Of a stretch of DNA of 64,000 nt, positions 13,632 to 23,176 are shown in pieces; positions within the stretch are counted from its first letter, which is position 1, and every line of letters begins with the position of its first letter. Under the pieces are notes generated by a model, which was given only the letters and a program-made list of their open reading frames with translations, had not been told where the DNA came from and searched no databases. The DNA comes from Henricia sp. BOLD:AAB3569. Taxonomy: Eukaryota > Echinodermata > Asteroidea > Spinulosida > Echinasteridae. The translations under genes were made by a program, and so were the position numbers. Location: NCBI GenBank assembly GCA_037783545.1, contig JBBELK010000816.1, forward strand, positions 1 through 64,000, given 5' to 3'.

Positions 13632-13642
13632 ATGCTCAGTCC
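13632..13642 (+). repeat. left target-site duplication of the SINE
   Basis: The word ATGCTCAGTCC precedes the SINE here and follows it at 15193-15203. In uninterrupted monomers the word occurs once, followed by ATCGG or TTCGG. The same 11-bp duplication flanks all ten SINE copies in this window. An extra C on the left makes a 12-bp reading possible. Confidence 0.9.
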
Positions 13643-13993
13643 GGGGGCGGTCGGGTTGGCGTACGGGTTCTTTCCTCGCTGGCCTGTGATGACCGCTTTC
13701 CAAAGGACTACCCTTGCACATAGGTAGTTTGGAGGAGTTTTTCGCGGAATCCCGTGATGTCCTGGAACGTTGCTCAATGATGGAGTGACCAGTACGTACG
13801 TCACGGGGAACGCCGATACAATTTTGGAACACGATTGGATCCGAGTCTGCGGTCTTGATTCTTCCAGACCTGGACTGGTGACGATTGTGGTTTTATGAGG
13901 ATGTACCTGTGGTGCTTCTCGAAGGATATGACCTGATACTCGGACACGATCGACCAAGATTGGTGATGATTGTGATGGAGAATACTCGCCGGA

Positions 13994-14270
13994 TAATGAC
14001 CTTGGTTTGGCAACGACAACGAATGAGGAAATTTGGTGGATAAATGACCTGGACTGGCAACGACAACGAATGAGGAAATTTGGCAATAACGGCGAACAAT
14101 TGGTGGATAAATGACCTGGACTGGCAACGACTACGAATGAGGAAATTTGGCAATAACGGCGAACGCTTAGTGGATAAATGACCTGGACTGGCAACGACTA
14201 CGAATAAGGAAATTTGGCAATAACGGCGAACGCTTAGTGGATAAATGACCTGGACTGGCAACGACAACGG
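13994..14270. repeat. 67-bp tandem subrepeats in unit 1
   Basis: The word TAAATGACCTGGACTGGCAA starts at 14041, 14108, 14175 and 14242, an exact 67-bp period. It is preceded by a shortened, slightly diverged copy beginning near 13994. Each repeat includes GAGGAAATTTGGCAATAACGG or a close variant. Unit 2 has the same array with one repeat fewer, starting at 14697, 14764 and 14831. Confidence 0.9.
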
Positions 14271-14315
14271 CTGAAGCACTGGTTCTATCGGTAACAACGT
14301 TGGACTGGTTAGCGT

Positions 14316-14337
14316 GTTTTATTCGGACGAATAAAAC
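14316..14337. repeat. perfect 10-bp-arm palindrome near the end of unit 1
   Basis: GTTTTATTCG and CGAATAAAAC are perfect reverse complements separated by GA. The unit ends 13 bases later. A hairpin close to one terminus is a hallmark of Helitron-type elements, but the expected terminal tetranucleotide is missing. Confidence 0.9.
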
Positions 14338-14650
14338 ATTTTAGAAAAAGCCTGTGATGACCGCTTTCCAAAGGACTACCCTTGCACATAGGTAGTTTGG
14401 AGGAGTTTTTCGCGGAATCGCGTGATGTCCTGGAACGTTGCTCAATGATGGAGTGACCAGTACGTACGTCACGGGGAACGCCGATTCAATTTTGGATCCG
14501 AGTCTGCGGTCTTGATTCTTCCAGACCTGGACTGGTGACGATTGTGGTTTTATGAGGATGTACCTGTGGTGCTTCTCGAAGGATATGACCTGATACTCGG
14601 ACACGATCGACCAAGATTGGTGATGATTGTGATGGAGAATACTCGCCGGA

Positions 14651-14859
14651 TAATGACCTGGATTGGCAACGACAACGAATGAGGAAATTTGGTGGATAAA
14701 TGACCTGGACTGGCAACGACAACGAATGAGGAAATTTGGCAATAACGGCGAACAATTGGTGGATAAATGACCTGGACTGGCAACGACTACGAATGAGGAA
14801 ATTTGGCAATAACGGCGAACGCTTAGTGGATAAATGACCTGGACTGGCAACGACAACGG
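14651..14859. repeat. 67-bp tandem subrepeats in unit 2
   Basis: The starts at 14697, 14764 and 14831 are exactly 67 bp apart, with a shortened leading copy near 14651. The copy-number difference from unit 1 accounts for most of the length difference between the two units and is typical of replication slippage or unequal exchange. Confidence 0.88.
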
Positions 14860-14904
14860 CTGAAGCACTGGTTCTATCGGTAACAACGTTGGACTGGTTA
14901 GCGT

Positions 14905-14926
14905 GTTTTATTCGGACGAATAAAAC
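14905..14926. repeat. perfect 10-bp-arm palindrome near the end of unit 2
   Basis: This is identical to the palindrome of unit 1 and sits at the same distance from the end of its unit. Its retention in both units fits a structural terminus rather than a chance palindrome. Confidence 0.9.
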
Positions 14927-15192
14927 ATTTTAGAAAAGGCCTTTCACCTCTGGGGTCCCGGGTTCGAATCCGGGGCGTGTATGTGGATTGGGTTTGCAGT
15001 CCCTACTTGACCGCGTGGGTTTTCCCCTGGGGCATTTCTCTGGGGGTTTTCCTCCCACTTCTAAAACTGCAACTCCTTCTTCGTCATCTCAAGTTGATAA
15101 TATAGTATAGTTAAAGCTAAAACCGTATAGTTGATGGCATAAAGGGCCTTAGTTGCCGAAGATGCCATAAAATATACAACAACAACAACAAC

Positions 15193-17269
15193 ATGCTCAG
15201 TCCATCGGACTGTCGTTGACACGGCCCAGTTTGGGACGGGATTTTGGTCAAAGTGTGGTCCAAACGTCGGCAAATTTGGAGGTCGAAAAATGTTCCGACG
15301 AACTTCAAATTTTGCATGCTCCAAGCACTCTTTATTGCGCACTTGTCCTAAAAAATTGACAGACTTTCGCCGGGAAATGGCAGAGAAATTTCAGAGTTTA
15401 AGAAAAAAGGGGTTGGAGCTTCCTGGATGCTCCCGCAACCTGTGGCTGTCTGTACACACCTCTTTGGTGTACTCCTGACTCGTGCGCATGCTCAGTCCTT
15501 CGGACTGTCGTTGACACGGCCCAGTTTGTGACGGGATTTTGGTCAAAGTGTGGTCCAAACGTCGGCAAATTTGGAGGTCGAAAAATGTTCCGACGAACTT
15601 CAAATTTTGCATGCTCCATGCACTCTATATTGCGCACTTGTCCTAAAAAATTGACAGACTTTCGCCGGGAAATGGCAGAGAAATTTCAGAGTTTAAGAAA
15701 AAAGGGGTTGGAGCTTCCTGGATGCTCCCGCAACCTGTGGCTGTCTGTACACACCTCTTTGGTGTACTCCTGACTCGTGCGCATGCTCAGTCCTTCGGAC
15801 TGTCGTTGACACGGCCCAGTTTGGGACGGGATTTTGGTCAAAGTGTGGTCCAAACGTCGGCAAATTTGGAGGTCGAAAAATGTTCCGACGAACTTCAAAT
15901 TTTGCATGCTCCAAGCACTCTATATTGCGCACTTGTCCTAAAAAATTGACAGACTTTCGCCGGGAAATGGCAGAGAAATTTCAGAGTTTAAGATAAAAGG
16001 GGTTGGAGCTTCCTGGATGCTCCCGCAACCTGTGGCTGTCTGTACACACCTCTTTGGTGTACTCCTGACTCGTGCGCATGCTCAGTCCATCGGACTGTCG
16101 TTGACACGGCCTAGTTTGGGACGGGATTTTGGTCAAAGTGTGGTCCAAACGTCGGCAAATTTGGAGGTCGAAAAATTTTCCGACGAACTTCAAATTTTGC
16201 ATGCTCCAAGCACTCTATATTGCGCACTTGTCCTAAAAAATTGACAGACTTTCGCCGGGAAATGGCAGAGAAATTTCAGAGTTTAAGAAAAAAGGGGTTG
16301 GAGCTTCCTGGATGCTCCCGCAACCTGTGGCTGTCTGTACACACCTCTTTGGTGTACTCCTGACTCGTGCGCATGCTCAGTCCATCGGACTGTCGTTGAC
16401 ACGGCCCAGTTTGGGACGGGATTTTGGTCAAAGTGTGGTCCAAACGTCGGCAAATTTGGAGGTCGAAAAATGTTCCGACGAACTTCAAATTGTGCATGCT
16501 CCAAGCACTCTATATTGCGCACTTGTCCTAAAAAATTGACAGACTTTCGCCGGGAAATGGCAGAGAAATTTCAGAGTTTAAGAAAAAAGGGGTTGGAGCT
16601 TCCTGGATGCTCCCACAACCTGTGGCTGTCTGTACACACCTCTTTGGTGTACTCCTGACTCGTGCGCATGCTCAGTCCATCGGGACTGTCGTTGACACGG
16701 CCCAGTTTGGGACGGGATTTTGGTCAAAGTGTGGTCCAAACGTCGGCAAATTTGGAGGTCGAAAAATGTTCCGAAGAACTTCAAATTTTGCATGCTCCAA
16801 GCACTCTATATTGCGCACTTGTCCTAAGAAATTGACAGACTTTCGCCTGGAAATGGCAGAGAAATTTCAGAGTTTAAGAAAAAAGGGGTTGGAGCTTCCT
16901 GGATGCTCCCGCAACCTGTGGCTGTCTGTACACACCTCTTTGGTGTACTCCTGACTCGTGCGCATGCTCAGTCCATCGGACTGTCGTTGACACGGCCCAG
17001 TTTGGGACGGGATTTTGGTCAAAGTGTGGTCCAAACGTCGGCAAATTTGGAGGTTGAAAAATGTTCCGACGAACTTCAAATTTTGCATGCTCCAAGCACT
17101 CTATATTGCGCACTTGTCCTAACAAATTGACAGACTTTCGCCTGGAAATGGCAGAGAAATTTCAGAGTTTAAGAAAAAAGGGGTTGGAGCTTCATGGATG
17201 CTCCCGCAACCTGTGGCTGTCTGTACACACCTCTTTGGTGTACTCCTGACTCGTGCGCATGCTCAGTCC
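15193..17269 (+). repeat. satellite block 2 (7 monomers between SINE copies 1 and 2)
   Basis: Two target-duplication halves flank seven monomers. The first monomers carry TTTGTGACGG, then AGATAAAAGG near 15991, then a GAAAAATTTTCC variant near 16174, then CCCACAACC with CATCGGGACTG near 16615-16685. The last monomer before the next SINE has CCTAACAAATT and CTTCATGG. This ordered set of variants recurs after SINE copies 3 and 5. Confidence 0.93.
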
Positions 17270-17283
17270 GGGGGCGGTCGGGT

Positions 17284-17294
17284 TGGCGTACGGG
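17284..17294 (+). promoter_or_regulatory. A-box-like element of the SINE polymerase III promoter
   Basis: TGGCGTACGGG compares well with the type-2 consensus TRGYNNARNGG, with a mismatch in the AR segment. It lies 15 bases from the SINE start, as expected for a tRNA-derived head. Confidence 0.7.
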
Positions 17295-17326
17295 TTCTTT
17301 CCTCGCCTTTCACCTCTGGGGTCCCG

Positions 17327-17337
17327 GGTTCGAATCC
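17327..17337 (+). promoter_or_regulatory. B box of the SINE polymerase III promoter
   Basis: GGTTCGAATCC is a perfect match to the B-box consensus GGTTCGANNCC. It is conserved in all ten SINE copies, so nine copies keep an apparently intact internal promoter. Confidence 0.92.
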
Positions 17338-17558
17338 GGGGCGTGTATGTGGATTGGGTTTGCAGTCCCTACTTGACCGCGTGGGTTTTCCCCTGGGGCA
17401 TTTCTCTGGGGGTTTTCCTCCCACTTCTAAAACTGCAACTCCTTCTTCGTCATCTCAAGTTGATAATATAGTATAGTTAAAGCTAAAACCGTATAGTTGA
17501 TGGCATAAAGGGCCTTAGTTGCCGAAGATGCCATAAAATATACAAAAACAACAACAAC

Positions 17559-19635
17559 ATGCTCAGTCCATCGGACTGTCGTTGTCACGGCCCAGTTTGG
17601 GACGGGATTTTGGTCAAAGTGTGGTCCAAACGTCGGCAAATTTGGAGGTCGAAAAATGTTCCGGCGAACTTCAAATTGTGCATGCTCCAAGCACTCTTTA
17701 TTGCGCACTTGTCCTAAAAAATTTACAGACTTTCGCCGGGAAATGGCAGAGAAATTTCAGAGTTTAAGAAAAAAGGGGTTGGAGCTTCCTGGATGCTCCC
17801 GCAACCTGTGGCTGTCTGTACACACCTCTTTGGTGTACTCCTGACTCGTGCGCATGCTCAGTCCATCGGACTGTCGTTGACACGGCCCAGTTTGGGACGG
17901 GATTTTGGTCAAAGTGTGGTCCAAACGTCGGCAAATTTGGAGGTCGAAAAATGTTCCGACGAACTTCAAATTTTGCATGCTCCAAGCACTCTTTATTGCG
18001 CACTTGTCCTAAAAAATTGACAGACTTTCGCCGGGAAATGGCAGAGAAATTTCAGAGTTTAAGAAAAAAGGGGTTGGAGCTTCCTGGATGCTCCCGCAAC
18101 CTGTGGCTGTCTGTACACACCTCTTTGGTGTACTCCTGACTCGTGCGCATGCTCAGTCCTTCGGACTGTTGTTGACACGGCCCAGTTTGTGACGGGATTT
18201 TGGTCAAAGTGTGGTCCAAACGTCGGCAAATTTGGAGGTCGAAAAATGTTCCGACGAACTTCAAATTTTGCATGCTCCAAGCACTCTATATTGCGCACTT
18301 GTCCTAAGAAATTGACAGACTTTCGCCGGGAAATGGCAGAGAAATTTCAGAGTTTAAGAAAAAAGGGGTTGGAGCTTCCTGGATGCTCCCGCAACCTGTG
18401 GCTGTCTGTACACACCTCTTTGGTGTACTCCTGACTCGTGCGCATGCTCAGTCCATCGGACTGTCGTTGACACGGCCCAGTTTGGGACGGGATTTTGGTC
18501 AAAGTGTGGTCCAAACGTCGGCAAATTTGGAGGTCGAAAAATGTTCCGACGAACTTCAAATTTTGCATGCTCCAAGCACTCTATATTGCGCACTTGTCCT
18601 AAAAAATTTACAGACTTTCGCCGGGAAATGGCAGAGAAATTTCAGAGTTTAAGAAAAAAGGGGTTGGAGCTTCCTGGATGCTCCCGCAACCTGTGGCTGT
18701 CTGTACACACCTCTTTGGTGTACTCCTGACTCGTGCGCATGCTCAGTCCATCGGACTGTCGTTGACACGGCCCAGTTTGGGACGGGATTTTGGTCAAAGT
18801 GTGGTCCAAACGTCGGCAAATTTGGAGGTCGAAAAATTTTCCGACGAACTTCAAATTTTGCATGCTTCAAGCACTCTATATTGCGCACTTGTCCTAAAAA
18901 ATTGACAGACTTTCGCCGGGAAATGGCAGAGAAATTTCAGAGTTTAAGAAAAAAGGGGTTGGAGCTTCCTGGATGCTCCCGCAACCTGTGGCTGTCTGTA
19001 CACACCTCTTTGGTGTACTCCTGACTCGTGCGCATGCTCAGTCCATCGGGACTGTCGTTGACACGGCCCAGTTTGGGACGGGATTTTGGTCAAAGTGTGG
19101 TCCAAACGTCGGCAAATTTGGAGGTCGAAAAATGTTCCGAAGAACTTCAAATTTTGCATGCTCCAAGCACTCTATATTGCGCACTTGTCCTAAGAAATTG
19201 ACAGACTTTCGCCGGGAAATGGCAGAGAAATTTCAGAGTTTAAGAAAAAAGGGGTTGGAGCTTCCTGGATGCTCCCGCAACCTGTGGCTGTCTGTACACA
19301 CCTCTTTGGTGTACTCCTGACTCGTGCGCATGCTCAGTCCATCGGACTGTCGTTGACACGGCCCAGTTTGGGACGGGATTTTGGTCAAAGTGTGGTCCAA
19401 ACGTCGGCAAATTTGGAGGTCGAAAAATGTTCCGACGAACTTCAAATTTTGCATGCTCCAAGCACTCTATATTGCGCACTTGTCCTAACAAATTGACAGA
19501 CTTTCGCCGGGAAATGGCAGAGAAATTTCAGAGTTTAAGAAAAAAGGGGTTGGAGCTTCATGGATGCTCCCGCAACCTGTGGCTGTCTGTACACACCTCT
19601 TTGGTGTACTCCTGACTCGTGCGCATGCTCAGTCC
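17559..19635 (+). repeat. satellite block 3 (7 monomers between SINE copies 2 and 3)
   Basis: The block starts with GTCGTTGTCACGG, CCGGCGAAC and AATTTACAG variants, which mark the monomer following the AAAAAC-tailed SINE class. A TTGTTGACACGG/TTTGTGACGG monomer follows near 18170-18190, then a second AATTTACAG near 18604. The block ends with CATCGGGACTG, CCTAACAAATT and CTTCATGG monomers before the next SINE. Confidence 0.93.
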
Positions 19636-19924
19636 GGGGGCGGTCGGGTTGGCGTACGGGTTCTTTCCTCGCCTTTCACCTCTGGGGTCCCGGGTTCGAA
19701 TCCGGGGCGTGTATGTGGATTGGGTTTGCAGTCCCTACTTGACCGCGTGGGTTTTCCCCTGGGGCATTTCTCTGGGGGTTTTCCTCCCACTTCTAAAACT
19801 GCAACTCCTTCTTCGTCATCTCAAGTTGATAATATAGTATAGTTAAAGCTAAAACCGTATAGTTGATGGCATAAAGGGCCTTAGTTGCCGAAGATGCCAT
19901 AAAATATACAACAACAACAACAAC
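19636..19924 (+). mobile_element. tRNA-derived SINE copy 3
   Basis: 289 bp, with A-box-like and B-box words at the same offsets as copy 2 and the tail TACAACAACAACAACAAC. Apart from the tail base it looks identical to copy 2. The monomers on both sides repeat those flanking copies 1 and 5, placing it in the same HOR lineage. Confidence 0.93.
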
Positions 19925-22887
19925 ATGCTCAGTCCATCGGACTGTCGTTGACACGGCCCAGTTTGGGACGGGATTTTGGTCAAAGTGTGGTCCAAACGTC
20001 GGCAAATTTGGAGGTCGAAAAATGTTCCGACGAACTTCAAATTTTGCATGCTCCAAGCACTCTTTATTGCGCACTTGTCCTAAAAAATTGACAGACTTTC
20101 GCCGGGAAATGGCAGAGAAATTTCAGAGTTTAAGAAAAAAGGGGTTGGAGCTTCCTGGATGCTCCCGCAACCTGTGGCTGTCTGTACACACATCTTTGGT
20201 GTACTCCTGACTCGTGCGCATGCTCAGTCCTTCGGACTGTCGTTGACACGGCCCAGTTTGTGACGGGATTTTGGTCAAAGTGTGGTCCAAACGTCGGCAA
20301 ATTTGGAGGTCGAAAAATGTTCCGACGAACTTCAAATTTTGCATGCTCCATGCACTCTATATTGCGCACTTGTCCTAAAAAATTGACAGACTTTCGCCGG
20401 GAAATGGCAGAGAAATTTCAAAGTTTAAGAAAAAAGGGGTTGGAGCTTCCTGGATGCTCCCGCAACCTGTGGCTGTCTGTACACACCTCTTTGGTGTACT
20501 CCTGACTCGTGCGCATGCTCAGTCCTTCGGACTGTCGTTGACACGGCCCAGTTTGGGACGGGATTTTGGTCAAAGTGTGGTCCAAACGTCGGCAAATTTG
20601 GAGGTCGAAAAATGTTCCGACGAACTTCAAATTTTGCATGCTCCAAGCACTCTATATTGCGCACTTGTCCTAAAAAATTGACAGACTTTCGCCGGGAAAT
20701 GGCAGAGAAATTTCAGAGTTTAAGATAAAAGGGGTTGGAGCTTCCTGGATGCTCCCGCAACCTGTGGCTGTCTGTACACACCTCTTTGGTGTACTCCTGA
20801 CTCGTGCGCATGCTCAGTCCATCGGACTGTCGTTGACACGGCCCAGTTTGGGACGGGATTTTGGTCAAAGTGTGGTCCAAACGTCGGCAAATTTGGAGGT
20901 CGAAAAATTTTCCGACGAACTTCAAATTTTGCATGCTCCAAGCACTCTATATTGCGCACTTGTCCTAAAAAATTGACAGACTTTCGCCGGGAAATGGCAG
21001 AGAAATTTCAGAGTTTAAGAAAAAAGGGGTTGGAGCTTCCTGGATGCTCCCGCAACCTGTGGCTGTCTGTACACACCTCTTTGGTGTACTCCTGACTCGT
21101 GCGCATGCTCAGTCCATCGGACTGTCGTTGACACGGCCCAGTTTGGGACGGGATTTTGGTCAAAGTGTGGTCCAAACGTCGGCAAATTTGGAGGTCGAAA
21201 AATGTTCCGACGAACTTCAAATTTTGCATGCTCCAAGCACTCTATATTGCGCACTTGTCCTAAAAAATTGACAGACTTTCGCCGGGAAATGGCAGAGAAA
21301 TTTCAGAGTTTAAGAAAAAAGGGGTTGGAGCTTCCTGGATGCTCCCACAACCTGTGGCTGTCTGTACACACCTCTTTGGTGTACTCCTGACTCGTGCGCA
21401 TGCTCAGTCCATCGGGACTGTCGTTGACACGGCCCAGTTTGGGACGGGATTTTGGTCAAAGTGTGGTCCAAACGTCGGCAAATTTGGAGGTCGAAAAATG
21501 TTCCGAAGAACTTCAAATTTTGCATGCTCCAAGCACTCTATATTGCGCACTTGTCCTAAGAAATTGACAGACTTTCGCCGGGAAATGGCAGAGAAATTTC
21601 AGAGTTTAAGAAAAAAGGGGTTGGAGCTTCCTGGATGCTCCCGCAACCTGTGGCTGTCTGTACACACCTCTTTGGTGTACTCCTGACTCGTGCGCATGCT
21701 CAGTCCATCGGACTGTCGTTGACACGGCCCAGTTTGGGACGGGATTTTGGTCAAAGTGTGGTCCAAACGTCGGCAAATTTGGAGGTTGAAAAATGTTCCG
21801 ACGAACTTCAAATTTTGCATGCTCCAAGCACTCTATATTGCGCACTTGTCCTAACAAATTGACAGACTTTCGCCGGGAAATGGCAGAGAAATTTCAGAGT
21901 TTAAGAAAAAAGGGGTTGGAGCTTCCTGGATGCTCCCGCAACCTGTGGCTGTCTGTACACACCTCTTTGGTGTACTCCTGACTCGTGCGCATGCTCAGTC
22001 CATCGGACTGTCGTTGACACGGCCCAGTTTGGGACGGGATTTTGGTCAAAGTGTGGTCCAAACGTCGGCAAATTTGGAGGTCGAAAAATGTTCCGACGAA
22101 CTTCAAATTTTGCATGCTCCAAGCACTCTATATTGCGCACTTGTCCTAAAAAATTGACAGACTTTCGCCGGGAAATGGCAGAGAAATTTCAGAGTTTAAG
22201 AAAAAAGGGGTTGGAGCTTCCTGGATGCTCCCACAACCTGTGGCTGTCTGTACACACCTCTTTGGTGTACTCCTGACTCGTGCGCATGCTCAGTCCATCG
22301 GGACTGTCGTTGACACGGCCCAGTTTGGGACGGGATTTTGGTCAAAGTGTGGTCCAAACGTCGGCAAATTTGGAGGTCGAAAAATGTTCCGAAGAACTTC
22401 AAATTTTGCATGCTCCAAGCACTCTATATTGCGCACTTGTCCTAAGAAATTGACAGACTTTCGCCGGGAAATGGCAGAGAAATTTCAGAGTTTAAGAAAA
22501 AAGGGGTTGGAGCTTCCTGGATGCTCCCGCAACCTGTGGCTGTCTGTACACACCTCTTTGGTGTACTCCTGACTCGTGCGCATGCTCAGTCCATCGGACT
22601 GTCGTTGACACGGCCCAGTTTGGGACGGGATTTTGGTCAAAGTGTGGTCCAAACGTCGGCAAATTTGGAGGTTGAAAAATGTTCCGACGAACTTCAAATT
22701 TTGCATGCTCCAAGCACTCTATATTGCGCACTTGTCCTAACAAATTGACAGACTTTCGCCTGGAAATGGCAGAGAAATTTCAGAGTTTAAGAAAAAAGGG
22801 GTTGGAGCTTCATGGATGCTCCCGCAACCTGTGGCTGTCTGTACACACCTCTTTGGTGTACTCCTGACTCGTGCGCATGCTCAGTCC
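19925..22887 (+). repeat. satellite block 4 (10 monomers between SINE copies 3 and 4)
   Basis: This has the same variant order as block 2 but with a three-monomer segment present twice, which explains ten monomers instead of seven. The CCTAACAAATT monomer that normally precedes a SINE occurs near 21850 without one and again near 22737 with one. The first is the internal junction of the trimer duplication. Confidence 0.93.
21044..22815 (+). repeat. tandem duplication of a three-monomer segment (2 x 886 bp)
   Basis: The sub-block with CCCACAACC, CATCGGGACTG, CGAAGAACTTC and GAGGTTGAAAAATG variants occurs at 21044-21929 and again at 21930-22815. The 886-bp period is three monomers plus the extra G of CATCGGGACTG. 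It is a clean product of unequal exchange in register with the monomer. Confidence 0.88.
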
Positions 22888-23176
22888 GGGGGCGGTCGGG
22901 TTGGCGTACGGGTTCTTTCCTCGCCTTTCACCTCTGGGGTCCCGGGTTCGAATCCGGGGCGTGTATGTGGATTGGGTTTGCAGTCCCTACTTGACCGCGT
23001 GGGTTTTCCCCTGGGGCATTTCTCTGGGGGTTTTCCTCCCACTTCTAAAACTGCAACTCCTTCTTCGTCATCTCAAGTTGATAATATAGTATAGTTAAAG
23101 CTAAAACCGTATAGTTGATGGCATAAAGGGCCTTAGTTGCCGAAGATGCCATAAAATATACAAAAACAACAACAAC
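22888..23176 (+). mobile_element. tRNA-derived SINE copy 4
   Basis: 289 bp, intact A-box-like and B-box words, tail TACAAAAACAACAACAAC. Its downstream monomer carries GTTGTCACGG and CCGGCGAAC, as after copy 2, so tail class and downstream haplotype are linked. Confidence 0.93.

Larger units (their letters stand above)
1..13642 (+). repeat. 295-bp satellite array, block 1 (about 46 monomers)
   Basis: Head-to-tail copies of the 295-bp monomer fill this block without interruption. Landmark words such as TTGACAGACTTTCGCC and GGTCAAAGTGTGGTCC recur every 294-296 bp. From about 6.5 kb onward the spacing is almost always exactly 295, apart from a 19-bp deletion near 9620. Diagnostic variants recur in steps of four to five monomers. 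For example, the variant reading CGATCTTCAAATTGTGC occurs near 6381, 7561 and 9036 and then in three successive monomers near 11671, 11966 and 12261. A variant reading GGCTTTCTG occurs near 9478 and 12704. This shows local higher-order duplication. No gene, RNA gene or promoter is recognisable here. Confidence 0.97.
13683..14350. repeat. nested insertion, unit 1 (668 bp)
   Basis: The left part is unique sequence containing GTACGTAC inside a GTGAC...GTCAC dyad. The right part holds the 67-bp subrepeats, then a 10-bp-arm palindrome and an A-rich end. It is about 80 bp longer than unit 2: one extra 67-bp subrepeat plus a short segment near 13823 (GGAACACGATTGGATCC versus GGATCC). The two units are otherwise nearly identical, so the doubling is recent. 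Confidence 0.85.
14351..14938. repeat. nested insertion, unit 2 (588 bp)
   Basis: This is a direct repeat of unit 1, beginning immediately after unit 1's AGAAAAAG end with the same CCTGTGATGACCGC start. It ends AGAAAAGG just before the SINE resumes. It differs from unit 1 by one fewer 67-bp subrepeat, a short deletion near 14490, and isolated substitutions such as CGCGTGATG for CCCGTGATG. Confidence 0.85.
13680..14940. mobile_element. 1,261-bp nested insertion of two tandem ~0.6-kb units
   Basis: This segment is absent from the other nine SINE copies. It consists of two direct repeats (13683-14350 and 14351-14938), each starting CCTGTGATGACCGC and ending in a palindrome followed by TTTTAGAAAA. 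No target-site duplication longer than 2 bp (GC) is visible. No open frame resembles a known protein. The absent target duplication, the hairpin about 13 nt before the unit end, the internal short tandem repeats and the head-to-tail doubling together resemble non-autonomous Helitron/Helentron-type elements. The canonical CTRR end is not present, so the class is only a suggestion. Confidence 0.6.
13643..15192 (+). mobile_element. tRNA-derived SINE copy 1, split by a nested insertion
   Basis: SINE sequence runs 13643-13679 and resumes at 14941-15192; together these make the same 289 bp as the other nine copies. The head is tRNA-like. An A-box-like TGGCGTACGGG lies at 13657-13667, and a perfect B box GGTTCGAATCC follows after the insertion at about 14961-14971. 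The body contains a TTTTCC-rich conserved-looking central segment and ends in an (AAC)n tail. The 1,261-bp insertion lies between the two promoter boxes, so this copy should not be transcribable from its own polymerase III promoter. It belongs to the tail class reading TACAACAAC. Confidence 0.9.
17270..17558 (+). mobile_element. tRNA-derived SINE copy 2 (intact, 289 bp)
   Basis: This is the best complete example. The A-box-like TGGCGTACGGG is at 17284-17294 and the perfect B box GGTTCGAATCC at 17327-17337, with 32 bases between them, a normal spacing for a type-2 polymerase III promoter. The bases around the B box can form an imperfect tRNA T-arm. The central part carries two GGGTTTTCC-like motifs and CCTCCCAC, which resemble widespread SINE central domains that I cannot assign with confidence. 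The tail reads TACAAAAACAACAACAAC. ATGCTCAGTCC flanks both sides. Confidence 0.93.

Noticed and set aside
13680..14940. A pair of LTRs forming a small LTR retrotransposon
   Set aside because: The two direct repeats are immediately adjacent with no internal region, primer-binding site or polypurine tract, do not have TG...CA ends, and lack a 4-6-bp target duplication.
17270..17345. A functional tRNA gene
   Set aside because: The B box is perfect, but the head lacks a complete acceptor stem and cloverleaf and continues into a SINE body with an AAC tail and target duplication, so it is a tRNA-derived SINE.
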